In this document: one piece after another, positions 42,909-57,900 of the stretch
How positions within the stretch are numbered: position 1 is the first letter of the stretch
Layout of the letters: each line of letters opens with the position of its first letter
Assembly (NCBI GenBank): GCA_903896925.1
Contig: CAITZM010000033.1
Location: 47,830 to 111,829, forward strand
Length of the DNA stretch: 64,000 bases
From: an uncultured Lentisphaerota bacterium
Lineage (GTDB): Bacteria; Verrucomicrobiota; Kiritimatiellia; CAIQIC01
Direction: 5' to 3'
The notes under the pieces: generated by a model
The model's database searches: none
The model's input: only the letters and a program-made list of their open reading frames with translations
Told to the model about the DNA's origin: nothing
Program-made: the position numbers and the translations under genes

Positions 42909-45900
42909 ATGAAAAAGAAAACTAATCTTTCTTTTGTTTTTTGCTTTTTCGCGGGGCTGGCGCTCAGCGCGCTGACCGCGTCGGCACAGACGAATTTCTG
43001 GTGGACCAACTGGTCGGCCGCCGTTGGCGCCGGCTTCAGCTGGACCAACTCGGCCGTTCCGGATGGGACCCTCGGCTGGACCAACAACCTGGGTGCCAAC
43101 GCGACGCCGAATGCGGGCGGTGCGAGCAACTACTCGCTCACCTTCGGCTACACCGGCGACCACTCTCCGTTCACCATGACGAACAACCTCGGCACGGCGG
43201 CCAACGGCGGATTCCAGCTCAACCAATTCACCTTCAATAACGCGCCGGCGACCGCGCTCTATGGCAGCAACCTGCTCTTTGTCCTTAACAACGCGACGCT
43301 GCCGTCCATTAGTCAGAACGGCACGAGCAACTTCACGTTCAATGTGGGCATGATCCTCTCGAACAACACGACCTTCGCCGGCACGGGCACGGGCAACATC
43401 ACCAACAGCGGCGTGATCAGCGGGCCCGGCGGGCTGACGATGGGCGGCAGCGCCTACACGCTGGTGCTGAACAACGCCAACACCTACACCAACGGCACGC
43501 TGCTCACCGCGGGCACCCTGCAGATCGGCAGCGGTGGCGCCGCCGGCAATGTGCTGGGCCCGATCACCAACAACAGCACCAGCGGAGCGCTGGTTTTCTA
43601 TCGCAATGACGGCACGCTGATACTGTCCAACAGCTTTGTCGGCACGGGCACCAACATCTTCCGGGGCGTGGGCGGCTCGGGGGCGAGCGGTTACCAGCCG
43701 ACCAACGTCAACAGCGTGCAGACCGGACCGACCGTCATCGACCGGGCCCGTGTCAATGTTGCGTCACAATTCATGCTGGGCAACCCTTCGGTCGTCGTGA
43801 TCACCAACGGAGGGCAGTTGTATGCCAACGCTGGCACCTACACCAACGCCGCGTTGATCAGCGGTATCGGCTGGACGGAAGGTGTAGGTTCCTTGGGCGC
43901 GATGCGCATGGCGGGCACGTGGGGCGGCACGGTCGGCCTGCTCGGTAACTCGCGCCTCACCTCGTGGGGTGGCAACGGCGTCTTCAACGGCGCGATCACC
44001 GGCGCCTACGCCGTCGCCTTCAGCAACGACAGCGCCACCCGCACCATCACGCTGGGCGGCAACAACACCTACAGCGGCGGTACGACCAACATGCAGGGCA
44101 CGCTCCTGCTCAACAACAGCAACGCGCTCGGCACCGGCGAACTGGTGATCAAGGGCGGCGTGATCTCCAACATTCTGAACGGCGCGATTTACACCAATCC
44201 GATCTCGATGCAGGCGAACACCACCCTGAACGCGCCGGCGGGTGTCACCACCTTCAGCGGCCCGATCTACAGCAACGGCACGCTGAGCATCGCGGCCTCC
44301 GGGCGCGGCGTGGTGTATTTGCAGGGCGTCAACACCTTCACGAACAACGTCACTTTGGTCAACGGTACCGTGGTCATCAACAACTCGCAGGCCTTGGGTG
44401 TGAGCAACAAGACGGTCACCATCAGCCGCAACACGAACTACGATCCGACGCTGGCGCTCGACGGCAGCGTCGGCCCCATCGTGCTGCCGGTCAATCTTTC
44501 GTTCACCACCAGCCAGACGACCTATCCTGCTGTCTCCAACGCGGCCGGCAACAACATCATCAACGGTAACTTCACCTTGACGGGCGGCGGCGGCGGCACG
44601 TGGATCACCGTCGGCGCCGGCTCACTGACGCTGAACGGCACCATCACCCCTGATCAACCGTCGCGCGCTTTGAACTTGGGTGGCGCGGGCATCGGCACAG
44701 TCAACGGTGCTATCTTGGACACCAACGTCATCAATGGCGGGCTGCCGATCACCAAGCAGGATGCCGGGTTGTGGATTCTGAATGGGACCAATAACTACAG
44801 CAAGGGCACCACCATCAGCGGTGGCATCCTGCAGATCGGCACGAACGGGACGACGGGCTCGCTGGGCCTCAGCACCTACACCAACACGGTCGCCATCAGC
44901 AGCGGCGCGCAGTTGCAATTCAACCGGTCGGATGCCTACGTGGTCAGCAACGTCATCTCCGGCGCGGGCCAGGTGGTGCAGAATGGCGCGGGCGCGGTGA
45001 CGCTGGCGGCCACGAACCTCTCCACCGGCGGTATGGTCGTCAACAACGGCCAACTGGTGCTGGGCGTGGCGAATGCCGGCGGCACGGGTGCGTTGACGGT
45101 CAACGGCGGCCAGTTGGTGTTGGGCCAGATGGGTGCGGCCGTCACCAATGCGGTGAGCCTCGCGGCCCCCAACGGGCTGGGCTTCTCTGGCGGCAATTAC
45201 TTCCTGGTGGGTTCCTTGGCGGGTGTCGGCGGCGCGGTCCTGACCAACGGCACGGGCGCGGCGGTCATGCTGAGTGTGGGCGGCAATAACTCCAATACGA
45301 CTTATTTGGGCAGTATCGGCGACAATGGCGCCGGCGGCTCGCTGGTCAAGGTGGGCACCGGCGCGCTGACGCTGTCCGGCGTGAGCACGTACACCGGCGG
45401 GACGATCCTCAGCAACGGCACGCTGGCGGTGAGTTTGGACGCCAATTATGGCGCGGCGGGCAGCCTGCTGACGCTGAACGGCGGCGCGTTGCAGGTCTTG
45501 GGCACGACGATCAACGGCAGCGTCAATCCGTTGAACAGTCCCATCGCCGGCACCAATACGCTGGATGTCAATAACGGCTTTGGCTTGTATGTGGTCGGCA
45601 CGGGGCTGAGCGGCAGCGGCGCGTTGGCCAAGCAAGGCGTCGGCACCCTGGTCATGGCCGGCACCAACACCTACACGGGTGGCACGTTCCTCAGCAACGG
45701 CACGATGCGCCTCGCGGCCGGCAACAATACGCTCTCCACCAACGGCGCCCTCGTCGTGGCCGGCGGCACGCTGGATCTCGTCGGCTACAGCCAGACGACG
45801 ACCAACACCATCAGCTTCCAGGGCGGTACCGTGCGCAACGGCACCCTGATCCTGACGGGCACCAACAGCTTCGACGGCCGCGCGGGCGTGGTCGCCGCCG

Positions 45901-48900
45901 ACCTGCTGGGCAGTGCCGAACTGAACAAGACCTCGTCCGGCACCCTGACGCTGCTGGGCAACAACACCTTCCTTACTAATAATATCAACGCCGGCACCCT
46001 GTCCGTCGCCGCCGATGTGAACCTCGGCGCCGCGGGCAGTGTGCTCAACTTCAACGGCGGCCTGCTGCAGATCATGGGCACAGGCATCACCGGTTTGGAG
46101 AGCCACCCGATCAACCTGAACTCGGCGGTCTCGGGGCTTGATATCAACCACCCGAGCAATACGGTCACGCTGTATAACTCCTACACCATCAACAACGGCT
46201 TTACCAAGACCGGCGCCGGCACGCTGGTGTTGGCGGGCGCCAACAGCGGCAACGGTCCGCTGACCATCTCCGGCGGTACGCTGCAGATCGGCAACGGCGG
46301 CGTCGTCGGCACGCTGGGCACGACGGGCAACATCACCAACAACGGCTCGCTGGCCTTTATGCGCACGGACACCCTCCTGGTGACCAACACCATCGTCGGC
46401 ACGGGTGGTTTGAACGTCAGGAGCGGCACGGTCATCCTGAGCAACAACGCCGTGTCGTTGGGCACGGCCAACATTCCATCGGCGGCCACTTACGTGGGCG
46501 GCGCCAGCGGCGACAACGGCACCTTGATCGTCGCGGGCAATGCCCGGCTGATCGGCACGGCGGCCGCCTTTCATCCCAACGGCGGTCTGTTCATCGGTAA
46601 CAGCGGCACGGGCCTGATGATCATCAAAGATAACGCCTATGTTCAGGACCGGCTGGGCGTGGGTATGTATCCCGGCAGCGTCGGCGCGGTCTATCAACTG
46701 GGCGGTACGAACGTCACCATGGGCGGCAGCAGCATGGATGCCGGCGTGGGCAGTCCTTCGAATCCCGGCCAGAAAGGCGCCTATGGCTACTACGGCCTGT
46801 ACGGCGGCATGTTGACCAACAACAGCTATTTCCAGGTCGGCGGCTATGGCTTGGGCCTGCTGTATATGACCGGCGGCAACATGAGTCAGAACGGTGGTAA
46901 CTTCAGTATTGCCCGCCAAGGTACCGGCGTGGTTTACGTCACCGGCGGCCAGGTGCTCTTCCCTTCCGGCAACTTGAACATGATCGATGGCAGCGGCGGT
47001 CCCACCGGCGTGGGCATCCTGACCGTGGATGGCACGGGTGTGGTGAACACCTACGGCAACAGCGTGGTTATGAACCAGCAGGCCGGCGGCACGTCCATCG
47101 TCAATTTGAATAATGGCGTGTTGCAGACAGCCCAGCTCAACAAGAATCAGGCGAACTCCTTCGGTATCCTCAACTTCAACGGCGGCACGTTGCAGGCCAA
47201 CGGCGTCAACCTGTTCGGCACGGGGAACAATGCACTCAACGGTGTCTATATTTATGGTAATGGCGGCACGCTCAACGTCAGCAACTTCAACCTCACCCTG
47301 AACCAGAATTTCCAGGCCCCGGCGGGCGCTGGCGTGACCGGCGTCACGTGGGGCGGGACGCTCACCGGCTATCTCGGCGCGCCCGGCGTGGCCATCATTG
47401 GCGGCGGCGGCACCGGCGCCACGGCGATCGCGCAGTTCGACTACGCCAGCGGCACGGTGACCGGCGTCGTGATCACCTCCGCCGGCTACGGCTACACCAC
47501 CGCGCCCGGCGTGCTGCTGACGGGCGGCGGCAACACCAACTACTTCCTCGGCGCGGCGAGCATCGCCGCCAACACCTCCGGCGCATTCACCAAGGCGGGT
47601 CCCGGTTCGCTGCAGCTGACCGGCACCAACACTTACGGCGGCGGCACGCGGGTCAACGACGGCCTGCTGGGCTTCGCCTCGACCGCTGCCATGGGCCCGG
47701 GCGTCGTCACCATCAACGCCGGCGGCGCGCTCGCGATGACCGGCGCCTATGCCAATGCGGCGGCGTGGCTGGCGAGCGGCGAAATCACGTCCAACTCGAC
47801 GGGCGCGATTGCGTTGAGCCCGGCCAACGCCAATGCCAATCTGGACTTCACCTCGCCCGGAGTCGGGAACGGGCAGTATACCAACCTCTTCGTCGGTGCG
47901 GTCCCCGGCACGCCCACGCTCTTCACCGGTACGCTGGGCTTCTATGGCAACAACTACCGCCTCGGCGGCGGCGGCGGCACGCTGGCGCTGACCAACGATC
48001 TGACCGGCAACACGCTGACCATCGGCCTGCCGGGCACCGGCGCCACCAACACGGTCGCGCTCAACGGCACGCTGAACTTCCCTGCCGGCATCAACGTGAA
48101 CAGCAACGCTGTCTTGAGCTTGAACCAGGCCACGACCAGCCCCGTCAATCTCACCAACGCCACCTTGCAGGTGCGCGGCACAGGGCTGACCAGCCTGCCG
48201 TCCTTGAACTCGACGATCGGCGGCGGCGTCACGTTCGACATCGACAATGCCGGCAACGTCTTTACGGCGGGCGGGCTGACCGTGGGCGGCAACCTGACCA
48301 AGGCGGGCCCGGGTGTCCTTATCCTTAACGGCGCGAACGACATCACCGGCGGCGTCGTGATAACCGAGGGCGCCCTGAAGATGACGAGCGACACCGCGCT
48401 CAACGGCGTGGGCAGCAACGTCACGGTCGTCAGCGGCGCGGCGCTGCAGCTCTCCGGCGACATCACCGCCGAACTGGGCGACCTGCTGACGCTCAGCGGC
48501 ACGGGTGTCGCCAACAATGGTGCCCTGCGCAACATCGCGGGCTCCAACACCTGGCGCGGCCCGGTCACCTCCGTGGGCAGCACGCGCATCAATTCGGACG
48601 CCGGCACGCTCAACCTTGCCGCGGGCGTCTCCAACGGCGCGAGCAGCTTCTACATCGGTGGCGCCGGCAATACGCTGGTCAGCGGCAACCTCATCGGTGG
48701 CGTCAACCTCTACAAGGACGGTACGGGTACGCTGACGCTGGTCAACAGCAACAGCTTTACCGGGGCCACGTTCGTCAACGGCGGCGCCTTGGTTCTGGAC
48801 TTCTCGAAGTCGGGCACCATCGCCACCAACCTGATCAGCAATGGTACGGCCGCGCAGAACCTGAACATCGGCAACAGCGGCACGCTGCAGGTGATCGGCG

Positions 48901-51900
48901 CCAGCTCCGGCAACAACACGCAGAACTTCTCGCAGATCAACCTGGCGCTAACCAGCGGCACGATCCCGGGCAACACCGCGATCATCGCCAGCAACACCAC
49001 CGGCGGCAATCTGGTGGTGAACTTCACCGCCTTCAACCGGGCTTCGGGTGATGGCGTGATCAACTTGGTGCCGCAAAATGGCGGTTTGATTTACCTGGGC
49101 AACGCCACCACGACTAATCCTGCGGGTACCCTGTCCTCCTATATCACCGTCAACGGCGCGGACTGGGGCACTTATGCGGCTGGCAACAGCAATGCCGTGG
49201 CCTTCAGCAGTTACACGAATGTGTCGGCCGGTGGCACCCTGTTGAGCGGCTCCAACAACTTGATGGCCAACGTCAAGATCACGGGCGGCGGCGCGGGCAC
49301 GGTGAGCTTGGTGGGCAGCACGACGGTGGTCCAGAACATCAACTTCGCGAACCCGGGCGACACCGTGTTGAACATCGGCAATGGCAACGTGCTGCGCCTG
49401 AGCGCGAACTCGACCGCCGCGGGCGGTTTGCTGCTCGCCCCGGGCGCCGGCGCCCTGACCATCGGCACTAACGTCAACAGCGGCTACTTCATGGCCGGCA
49501 GCGGCGTCAATGCGGCCGCCGACCTGGTGGTGTTCCAAAATTCCGCCAACGATCTGACCAACAACTCCGCCATCGTCAACAATGGCTCAGGCAACGTAAC
49601 GTTGACGTTGGCCGGCACGGGCGCGGGCAAGATCTTCCTCAACGGGACGAACAGCTTCTCCGGCGGCCTCTATGTCAACGGTGCGAACGTCATCCTGAAC
49701 AACACCAACGGGTTGACCGGCGCCGTCGGTGTGCGCGGCGGCTCGCTGACCCTGTCCAGCAGCAGCTCCAACACACTCGGCGCGGTGACGCTCTCCGGCA
49801 ACGCACAGATGACCATCAACGGCCAGACCACGAACAACGTCATGGCGCTCGGCGCCTTGCTCGGGGATCGCGCGGTGCTGACGATCAACACCAACGTGAA
49901 CATGAACAGGCTGCAGGTCGGCAACGCCAGCGGCGCGGCAGGCGCCGTCATTCAAAACGGCGGCAACCTGCAAGCCGGTTCGGGTGTGGGTAGCACCGAT
50001 TCCCTGTCGCTCGGCATCAACGGCGGCTACGGCTATTATCGGTTGAATGCGGGCACCATCCTGGCGGGCCAACTGGCGGCGGGCGGCGGTGCGGGTACCG
50101 GCGATATTGGCGTCTACGATCAATTCGGTGGCACCGCCACGGTCAATGGCACCACCGGCTACATCATCGCGGGTGGCTGGGCGGCCAGCAGCAAGGGTGC
50201 CATCAACCTCTATGGCGGACAAATGGTCGGTCCCGCGGCTCAGCCGGTGGGCATTGCCATCAATAACCAGGCCGGCGCGTACGGCATGATCAACCTGCTC
50301 GGTCCGACATCCGTCCTCATCGCCACCAACAACGCCGGCGGCCTCAGCCTTATCAACAATGCCAACAGCAGCAACGGCACGTTCAACCTGAACGCCGGCC
50401 TGCTCATCGCCTCGAAGGTCGCGAGCATCAACGGCGGTGCGGCGCAGTTCAACTTCAACGGCGGCACGCTGCAGGCGCAGGTCAACACCACCAACGCCGC
50501 GTTCATGGCGCTCGGCTCGGGCGCTTCCGCGAACATCTATGGCGGCGGCGCTATCATCGATACCACCAACTCCTGGGTGACCATCGCGCAGAACCTCGTC
50601 GGCGTGTCCGGCTTCGGCGTGACCAACATCGCCATGGCCAGCGGTGGCGCGGGCTATATCGGCTCGCCGTTCGTGATCATCTCCGGTGGCAGCGGCACCG
50701 GCCTGACGGCCATCGCCCAGGTCGACTTGAATTCCGGTAGTCCGTTCTACGGCCAAGTGACGAACCTGCTGATCACGAGCAAGGGCAACGGTTACCTGCC
50801 GACCGACTCGCTGAATGTGCAGCTGCTCGGCGGCGGTTTCACCACCCCGGCGGTGGCCGGCACCATCACCCGGGTGGCCAACGACACCACCGGCGGCCTG
50901 ACCAAGCTCGGCACCGGCATCCTGACGTTGACCGGCTCCAATACCTATAATGGCGCCACCACCATCAACGACGGCCGGCTGGAACTCCAGCCCTCGCTTA
51001 CCGGCACGAACCAGATCGGCGGCTTGAATGGCGCCGGAGCCTTCGCGCATACCGGCCCGGGCTTGACGGTGTTCAAGAGCAGCAGCGCCGGCTTCACGGG
51101 TGCGGCCACGATCAGCACCGGCATCGCGCAGTTTGCCACCGCGGCTTCCCTGCCGGTCAGCGCGGCCGGCGGCGTGGTGGTGACCAACGCGGGTGTCGCG
51201 GCGCTGGACTACAGCGGCGCCAGCGCCACGCTGGGTCGCTTCAGCACGACCTCGACAGGGATTATCGCCTTCACGCCCAACACGGCCGCGGACCCCTTTG
51301 ATTTTGGTAGCGCGGGTCTGGCCAACGCCTTCCTGGGCAGCACCTCCAACACCACGTACAGTGGCACGTACACGCCGGTGGGCAGCGCCTATCAACTGAG
51401 CCCCGTCCGCGGCAACACCTGGACCTACGGCAATGCCATCGGCGGTGGTAACTCGCTGACCATCGGCAACGGGTCGAGCCTTTCCACCGGCACGGTGATT
51501 TTGGGCGCGGCCGCCACGCATAGCGGCCCGACGACGGTCAACCAGGGTGCGAGTCTCCAGCCCGGCGGGATCAATTACCTCAGCGCCAATTCGTCCTTGA
51601 TCGTCTCCAACGGCGGCATCGTCAATCTGGCCGGCTATAACCAGACGATCGGCTCGCTCGCGGGCGGCGGCACGGTCCTGAACACCAACAGCGCGATGGT
51701 GCTGACGGCCGGCGGCGACAACTCCTCGACGGTCTTTGGCGGCAGCATGACCGGGGCCCTCGCGTTTACCAAGACCGGCAGCGGCACGCTGACGCTGACG
51801 AACAGCAGCTACTACACGGGTGCGACCATCGTAAATGCCGGCACGCTGCAGCTCTCGCCCACGGGCACCAACTTCATCGGCCTGGTCGAGTCGTGGACCA

Positions 51901-54900
51901 ACGCCAACAACACCTGGGCGCCGCTGGGCCTGACACGGATCACCACCACGACTTATCCGCGCTACTCCGAGACCAACACCGGCTCCGGCTACGCCCTGGT
52001 GACGCCGATCTGGCCGGCCAACTTCCCGTCCAACGGCATGATCGGCTACAGCGGTAACGTCTATAACAACTCCGGCTCCAACACCACGTGGAGCTTCGCG
52101 CTGAACATCGACGACGCCGCCCAACTCCGGATCGATGGCAATCTCCTGTTGAATGCCGGCGGAAATGCCACGTTTGTGACCAACTACGTGATGACACCCG
52201 GGGCGCACACGATCGACTTGCGCCTCCAGAATGGCGTTGGTGGCGCCGGCAGCTATGGCCTCTTCGGCTCCGGCGGCATGCTCGGGTTTGGCTACGATCC
52301 GCAGGGCCGCGGGTCGGCCCTTCTGGCGGACTATATCGCCCCCACGGACTTGAGCAACGGCACGTTCTTCACCACGGCCAGCGGCATTTTGCCGGCGGCC
52401 ACGCCGCTCTATATCTCCAGCGGCGCGACCGTCGATCTCAACGGCGCGATGCAAAACATCTCCCAGCTGAACGACTATAACGGCGGTGGCGGCGTCATCA
52501 CGAATACCGGCGTGAACAGCGCCGTGCTGCAGATCGCCACGCTGGCGGGCAGCAACAGCACCTTCAGCGGCAACATTGCCGATGGCGATGTGTCCAACAA
52601 CATCTCCCTGTGGGTCGGCGGTTCGGGCCGGCAGGTGCTCGCCGGCACCAACACCTATCGCGGCGGCACGGTCGTCGCCGGTGGCGCGCTGCAGTTTGCC
52701 AGCACCAACGCGGTCCCGCTCGCGAGCAACATCACCGTGGGCGCGAACGCCGCCGTGGCCTTCGACTTCACGGTAGCGGACGGTTTGCAAACCACGCTGG
52801 GCCGGGTCAACGGCGCCTCGACGGGCCTCGTGGCCTTCACGGCGACGACCGCCACGGAGAACTTCAATTTCAACGCCGCGAACCTGTCGAACACCTACTT
52901 CGGCGCGACAGGCACGCAGACCTACAGCGGCGTGCTGACGCCCTACGGCAATGTCTACCGCCTCGGCGCAATCAGCGGCGGGTTGCTCAACTACTCGAAC
53001 GTCATCAGCAGCGGCAGCCTGGCCATTGGCGGCGGGTTGGGCACCGTCATGCTGACCAACACCCTCAATGCCTTCTCGGGCACCGTGCTCAACTCCGGCA
53101 CGCTGCAGGTCGGTTCCGACCTGGCGCTGGGCACCATCGTGGATGGGGCGACGAACATCCTGTTCAACGGTGGCGCGCTCCAGGCGGGTGGCAACATCAC
53201 GCTGGACGCCAGCCGCTTCCTGCAGGTCGCCAGCAACATGACCGGCACCTTGGATGACAACGGGAACACCTTCACCCTCAATGGCACCATCAGCGGCGCC
53301 AACGGCTCGCTGATGAAGATCGGCGCCGGCACCGTGGTGCTCGCGGGCACCAGCACGCTGAACAATGTGTATGTGCGCACCGGCAACCTGGCGTTCAGCG
53401 GCCCCAGCGCCTCCAATGGCATCCTGGGCAACCTGATTGTGGGTTACGATGTGGGCGATCGCGGCGTGGTCGTGGTCAATACCAACCTGACCATCAACCG
53501 GGCGCAGATGGGCAACATGATCAACAGCGCGGGCGCCATCTATCAGACCGGCGGTGTCCTGAACCAGACCGCGGGTGCCAACCAGCAGAACTTCGCCTTG
53601 GGCAATCACGGCAGCAACAGCTACGGTTATTATAAGATCACCGGCGGCACCTTGATCAGCTCCGAAATTGAAGTCGGCGCGGCCGGCCTCACCAACAGCG
53701 GCGGCGTGGGCGTGTTCGAAATGTACGGCGGCACGGTGTCCAACGTCAGCTACTTCCTGATCGGCCGCAACGCCACCAGCGGCCAGAACGTCGGCGGCGT
53801 GGTCAACGTCTTCAGCGGCAACCTCAACCACACCGGCGCGAACCAAGTTTTTGGCATGGGCTATAACAATGTCAGTGGCCGGTATGGGGCCTTGAACGTG
53901 TTTAACGATGCACAGGTGAACGTGGGCAACAAGCAGTTGTTCATGAACCAGGGCAACAACGCGGGCAACTTCGCCTATCTCAACCTCAACGGCGGCACGA
54001 CGACCGTGGCCAACGTGCAGGCGAGCAACACGGCGGTGCAGATCGTCGGCTTCAACGGCGGCATACTCAAGGCGGCCAGCGGCACCACGTTCGGCGGCAA
54101 ATTCCTGGAAAACATGACCGCGGCCTATGTCTACGACGGCGGCGCGATCGTGGACGACAACAACCAGAACCTGACCATCAACCAGGGCCTCTTGGCACCG
54201 ACAGGGTACGGCGTGACCAGCATCGCCATGGGAACGACCAATGGCTTAGGTTACATCGGCGCGCCGATGGTCAAGCTCCTGGGCGGCTCCGGCCAGGGCG
54301 CCACGGCCATCGCGCAGATCGATTTCAGCAACGGCCAGGTCACGAACATCCTGATCACCAGCGCCGGTTCCGGCTATCTGCCCACCGACCTGCTGACCGT
54401 CCAGCTGCTCGGCGGCGGCATGACCGCGACCGCGACGGTGGGAACGGTCAGCTTCGGCGCGAATGCCAGCACCGGCGGCCTGACCAAGTACGGTACCGGG
54501 ACGCTTTCGCTGGGCGGCAGCAACACCTACAACGGCGCCACGATTGTCGCCGCGGGCAACCTGCAAATCGGCGGCGGCGGCACCACGGGTTCGCTGCCGA
54601 CCCCGAATATCACGTTCTCGAACACGACGAGCTGGCTGGGCTTCAACCGCAGCGACATGGTCACCAACTTCTATAACGTCAATATCGCCGCGCCGGCCTC
54701 CGGCAACTTCGCCGCGGTCGTGCAGAACGGCGGCGGGCTGCTGGTTTTGACGAATACCGCGCTGACGTTCGACCGCGCGGCCATCAGCAACGGCGCCGTG
54801 TTGTTCATGGCGGGCGCGGTCCCGACGAACAACGGCGCCAGCAGCATCAACCTGGCCGCGGGCGGCGGCGTCGCCATCGGCGGCGCGTTCGGCTCGGTCA

Positions 54901-57900
54901 GCAGCCTGCTCTCCAGCGGCCTGCTCGCGAACAACTCGCTCGCCGGCACGCTCGCCCTCATGGGCGGCGCCAACAGCGAAGACATCAAGCCGGGCGCCTA
55001 TACCAACCTCTATCTCGGCGTGGCGCCGGGCCAGGTGGCGACCTTCACCGGCACGCTGACGCCGGCCAACGGCAGCTCGAACCTGCTGGTCCGCAGCGCC
55101 TTGGGCAGCTCGCTGGTCATCGGCAGCGACAATGCGTTCAGCGATGGCGGCACCCTGAGCAACCGCGTCCTGCTGGTCGGCTCGGTCGGCGCCGCGAGCA
55201 CCGTGGTGGTGCTCGGGCCGCAGAACTACAACGGCGGCACGATCGTCACCAACGGCATGCTCTCGGTCAACGCCGATGCCAACCTCGGCTACGGCCCTGT
55301 CACACTGCTCGGTGGCGGCACCCTGCAGATCACCAATGCGCCGACGTTCAGCACGCTCAAGACCTATACGTTCAACACCGCCTCCGCCAATGTCACCAAC
55401 GATATCGGCGCCGGTTCGACGGGTACCTTCAACAACGCCATCGTAGTCAGCGGCAACAATGGCAATAACTTCGTCAAGTGGGGCCCGGGTGTTATGATCG
55501 TCAGCAACGCCACGCTTACGGGCTCGGGTACGGGGCGCGTCGCGGTGGATGCCGGCACCCTGATCATCGACAGCGGCGCCTTGCTTAATATCAACACCGG
55601 CTACAACATCATCGGCTATGGTGGCGGTTCGTCGGGTACGGAGCTCTTCCGCGGCACGGGCGCCGCCACGTTGGGCGGTTCGATCTGGTACATAGCCGAC
55701 CAAGGCAACAGCACGGGCACGGTGACCATCCAGGATAATGCTTCTGTTTATTCAACGAATGCTATGTATCTGGCCAACGGCGGCAATGGTACGCTAAACC
55801 TCAACGGCGGCGTCTTCAATGCGAACAGCATCGTCGTGGGTTATGCCAGCGGCGGCACGGGCACGCTCAACCTGGCGAGCGGCGGCCTGCTGGTGATGCG
55901 TGGCAATTCACTGTCCAAGGGTGCGGGCGGTGGTACGCTCAACCTGAACGGCGGCACGCTGCGCGCCACGAACGGCTTCGCCATCAGCCTGAGCAATGCC
56001 TTCAACGCAGCCACGGTGGGCGGCACATCCTTCCTGGATACCGGCATCTATGCAGTCACCAACAACCAGGCCTTCACCGGCGCCGGCACGCTGACCAAGC
56101 TCGGCAGCGGCACGTTGATCATGAACAGCTCGAGCAACACCTTCGCCGGCATCAATGCCAACGCGGGCGTGGTGCAGTTCTGGGCTACGAATGCGATGAC
56201 CCCGGGCCGCACGCTCACGATCGGCGCGGGTGGCGCGGCGGGTTACGTCTCTACCACCAACCTGGACCAGGCGTTCCTGATGCGCATCGCCACCGCCTCG
56301 GCTGGCACGGTGGTCTTGACCTCCAACAACAACCTCAACCTCGACTTCAGCGCGGCCGGCGCCGGCCTGACGAGCCTCAGTCTGGGCGCCTACGGCGCGA
56401 CGGCTTGGACCAACAGCGGCGTGTTCACCAACTTCGGCACCATTTATCGCCTCGGCGGCGGCGGCGGCACGCTGGTGTTGACCAACAACATCATCGCCGG
56501 CGTCGGCACCAACCTGATCGCCTTCGGCGGTGGCAGCGGCGGCACGCTGATCCTGACCGGCACCAACGGGTGGAGCCAGACGGCCGTCAGCAACGGCGTG
56601 GTCCAGTACGGCTCCGTCGCCTCGATGGGCACGAACGTCACGGTGGTGACGGGCGGCGCCTTCGCCGGCAACGCCGGTTTGGATACGGGTCTGCTCGCCC
56701 AGGTCAATCCGGCCTCCGCGGGCGCCTTCGTGCTCGTGGCGCCGAACGTCTCGTCCAACGTCAGCTTCAGCGGCTATCCCAACCTGGCGCTCGGCGCGGC
56801 GAACGGCGTGTGGACCAACACCGCCAACATCCAGCCCGCGGGCAGGACCTACCTGCTCGGCGGCGGCGGCGGCACGCTGGTGATCATGAACAACTTCCTC
56901 AACGGCACCGGTACGAACCTCGTCGCCTTCAGCGGCCTCAACACCGGCACCCTGACGATGAACGGCACGAACACCTACGATGGCGGCACGCTGATCGGCG
57001 CGCTCGGCACCGCGACGGTGGCAACGGTCAGCTTGGGCACCGGCGCTGTCACCAACAATGGCGTGCTGATGTTCGGTCTCAATACCGGTATGTTCACGAA
57101 CACCATCAGCGGCAGCGGCGTGACGATGGTCAACGGCGGCACCCTGACCTTGGCCGGCAGCAACACCGGCACCGGCGGCGTCGTCGCCCTGCAAAACTCC
57201 ACCCTGTACCTGAGCAACGTCAGCGGCCAGGCCATCTCGGGTCCTTTAACCTTGACGCGCACGGCCGCAGGTAGCGTAGCCGTGCGTACGCTCGCACCCA
57301 ACCAGTTCAGTTCCAACACGGTGCTGAGCCTGCTGCAAAACTCGGCGACAGCCGGTGCCGATATCCGGTTTAGCATGATGGGTAATAATCAGACGGTCGC
57401 CGGGTTGACGGGCGCTATTCTGCTGACCAACGCCAACCTGATCGTTGAAGCGGCCTTTGACAGCACCGCGAACGCTCCCGCGACGCTGACGATCGTCACG
57501 GCCCCCGGCAGCAATTACGCCTTTGTAGGCGGCTCCTCGGCCTGGTTGCGCGATGCCACGGGCGTTACGACCTCCCCGCTCTCGATCGTCAAGGACGGCG
57601 CCGGCTCGCAGCTGCTCAGCGGCGGCAATATCACCTACACCGGCCCGACGACCGTGAAGGCGGGCAACCTGATCCTGAGCAACACCACCGGCTTTGCCAG
57701 CGGCGTGACGATCAATGGCGGTCAATTGCTGCTGGCCTCGGCGGGCCTGACGACCTTCGCCGCGACGGGCCGGACGATCACCAACAACGTCAACAACGGC
57801 CTCGGCTTCATCAACGGCAATGCCTTCACCATCCCGAACCTCTACGGCAACGGCGGCATCACGCTTTGGAGCCAGACCGGCGGTGGCGTGGTGCTGGCGG

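Noticed and set aside
42724..42912. A 62-codon frame before the giant gene
   Set aside because: No RBS, overlaps the giant start codon, and its product has no recognisable feature.
49587..53846. Long minus-strand frames (1419, 765, 724 and 700 codons) across 44.6-63.6 kb
   Set aside because: All are antisense to the giant repeat gene. Their Ala/Val/Gln/Arg-rich repeats are the reverse reading of Gly/Asn/Thr repeats.
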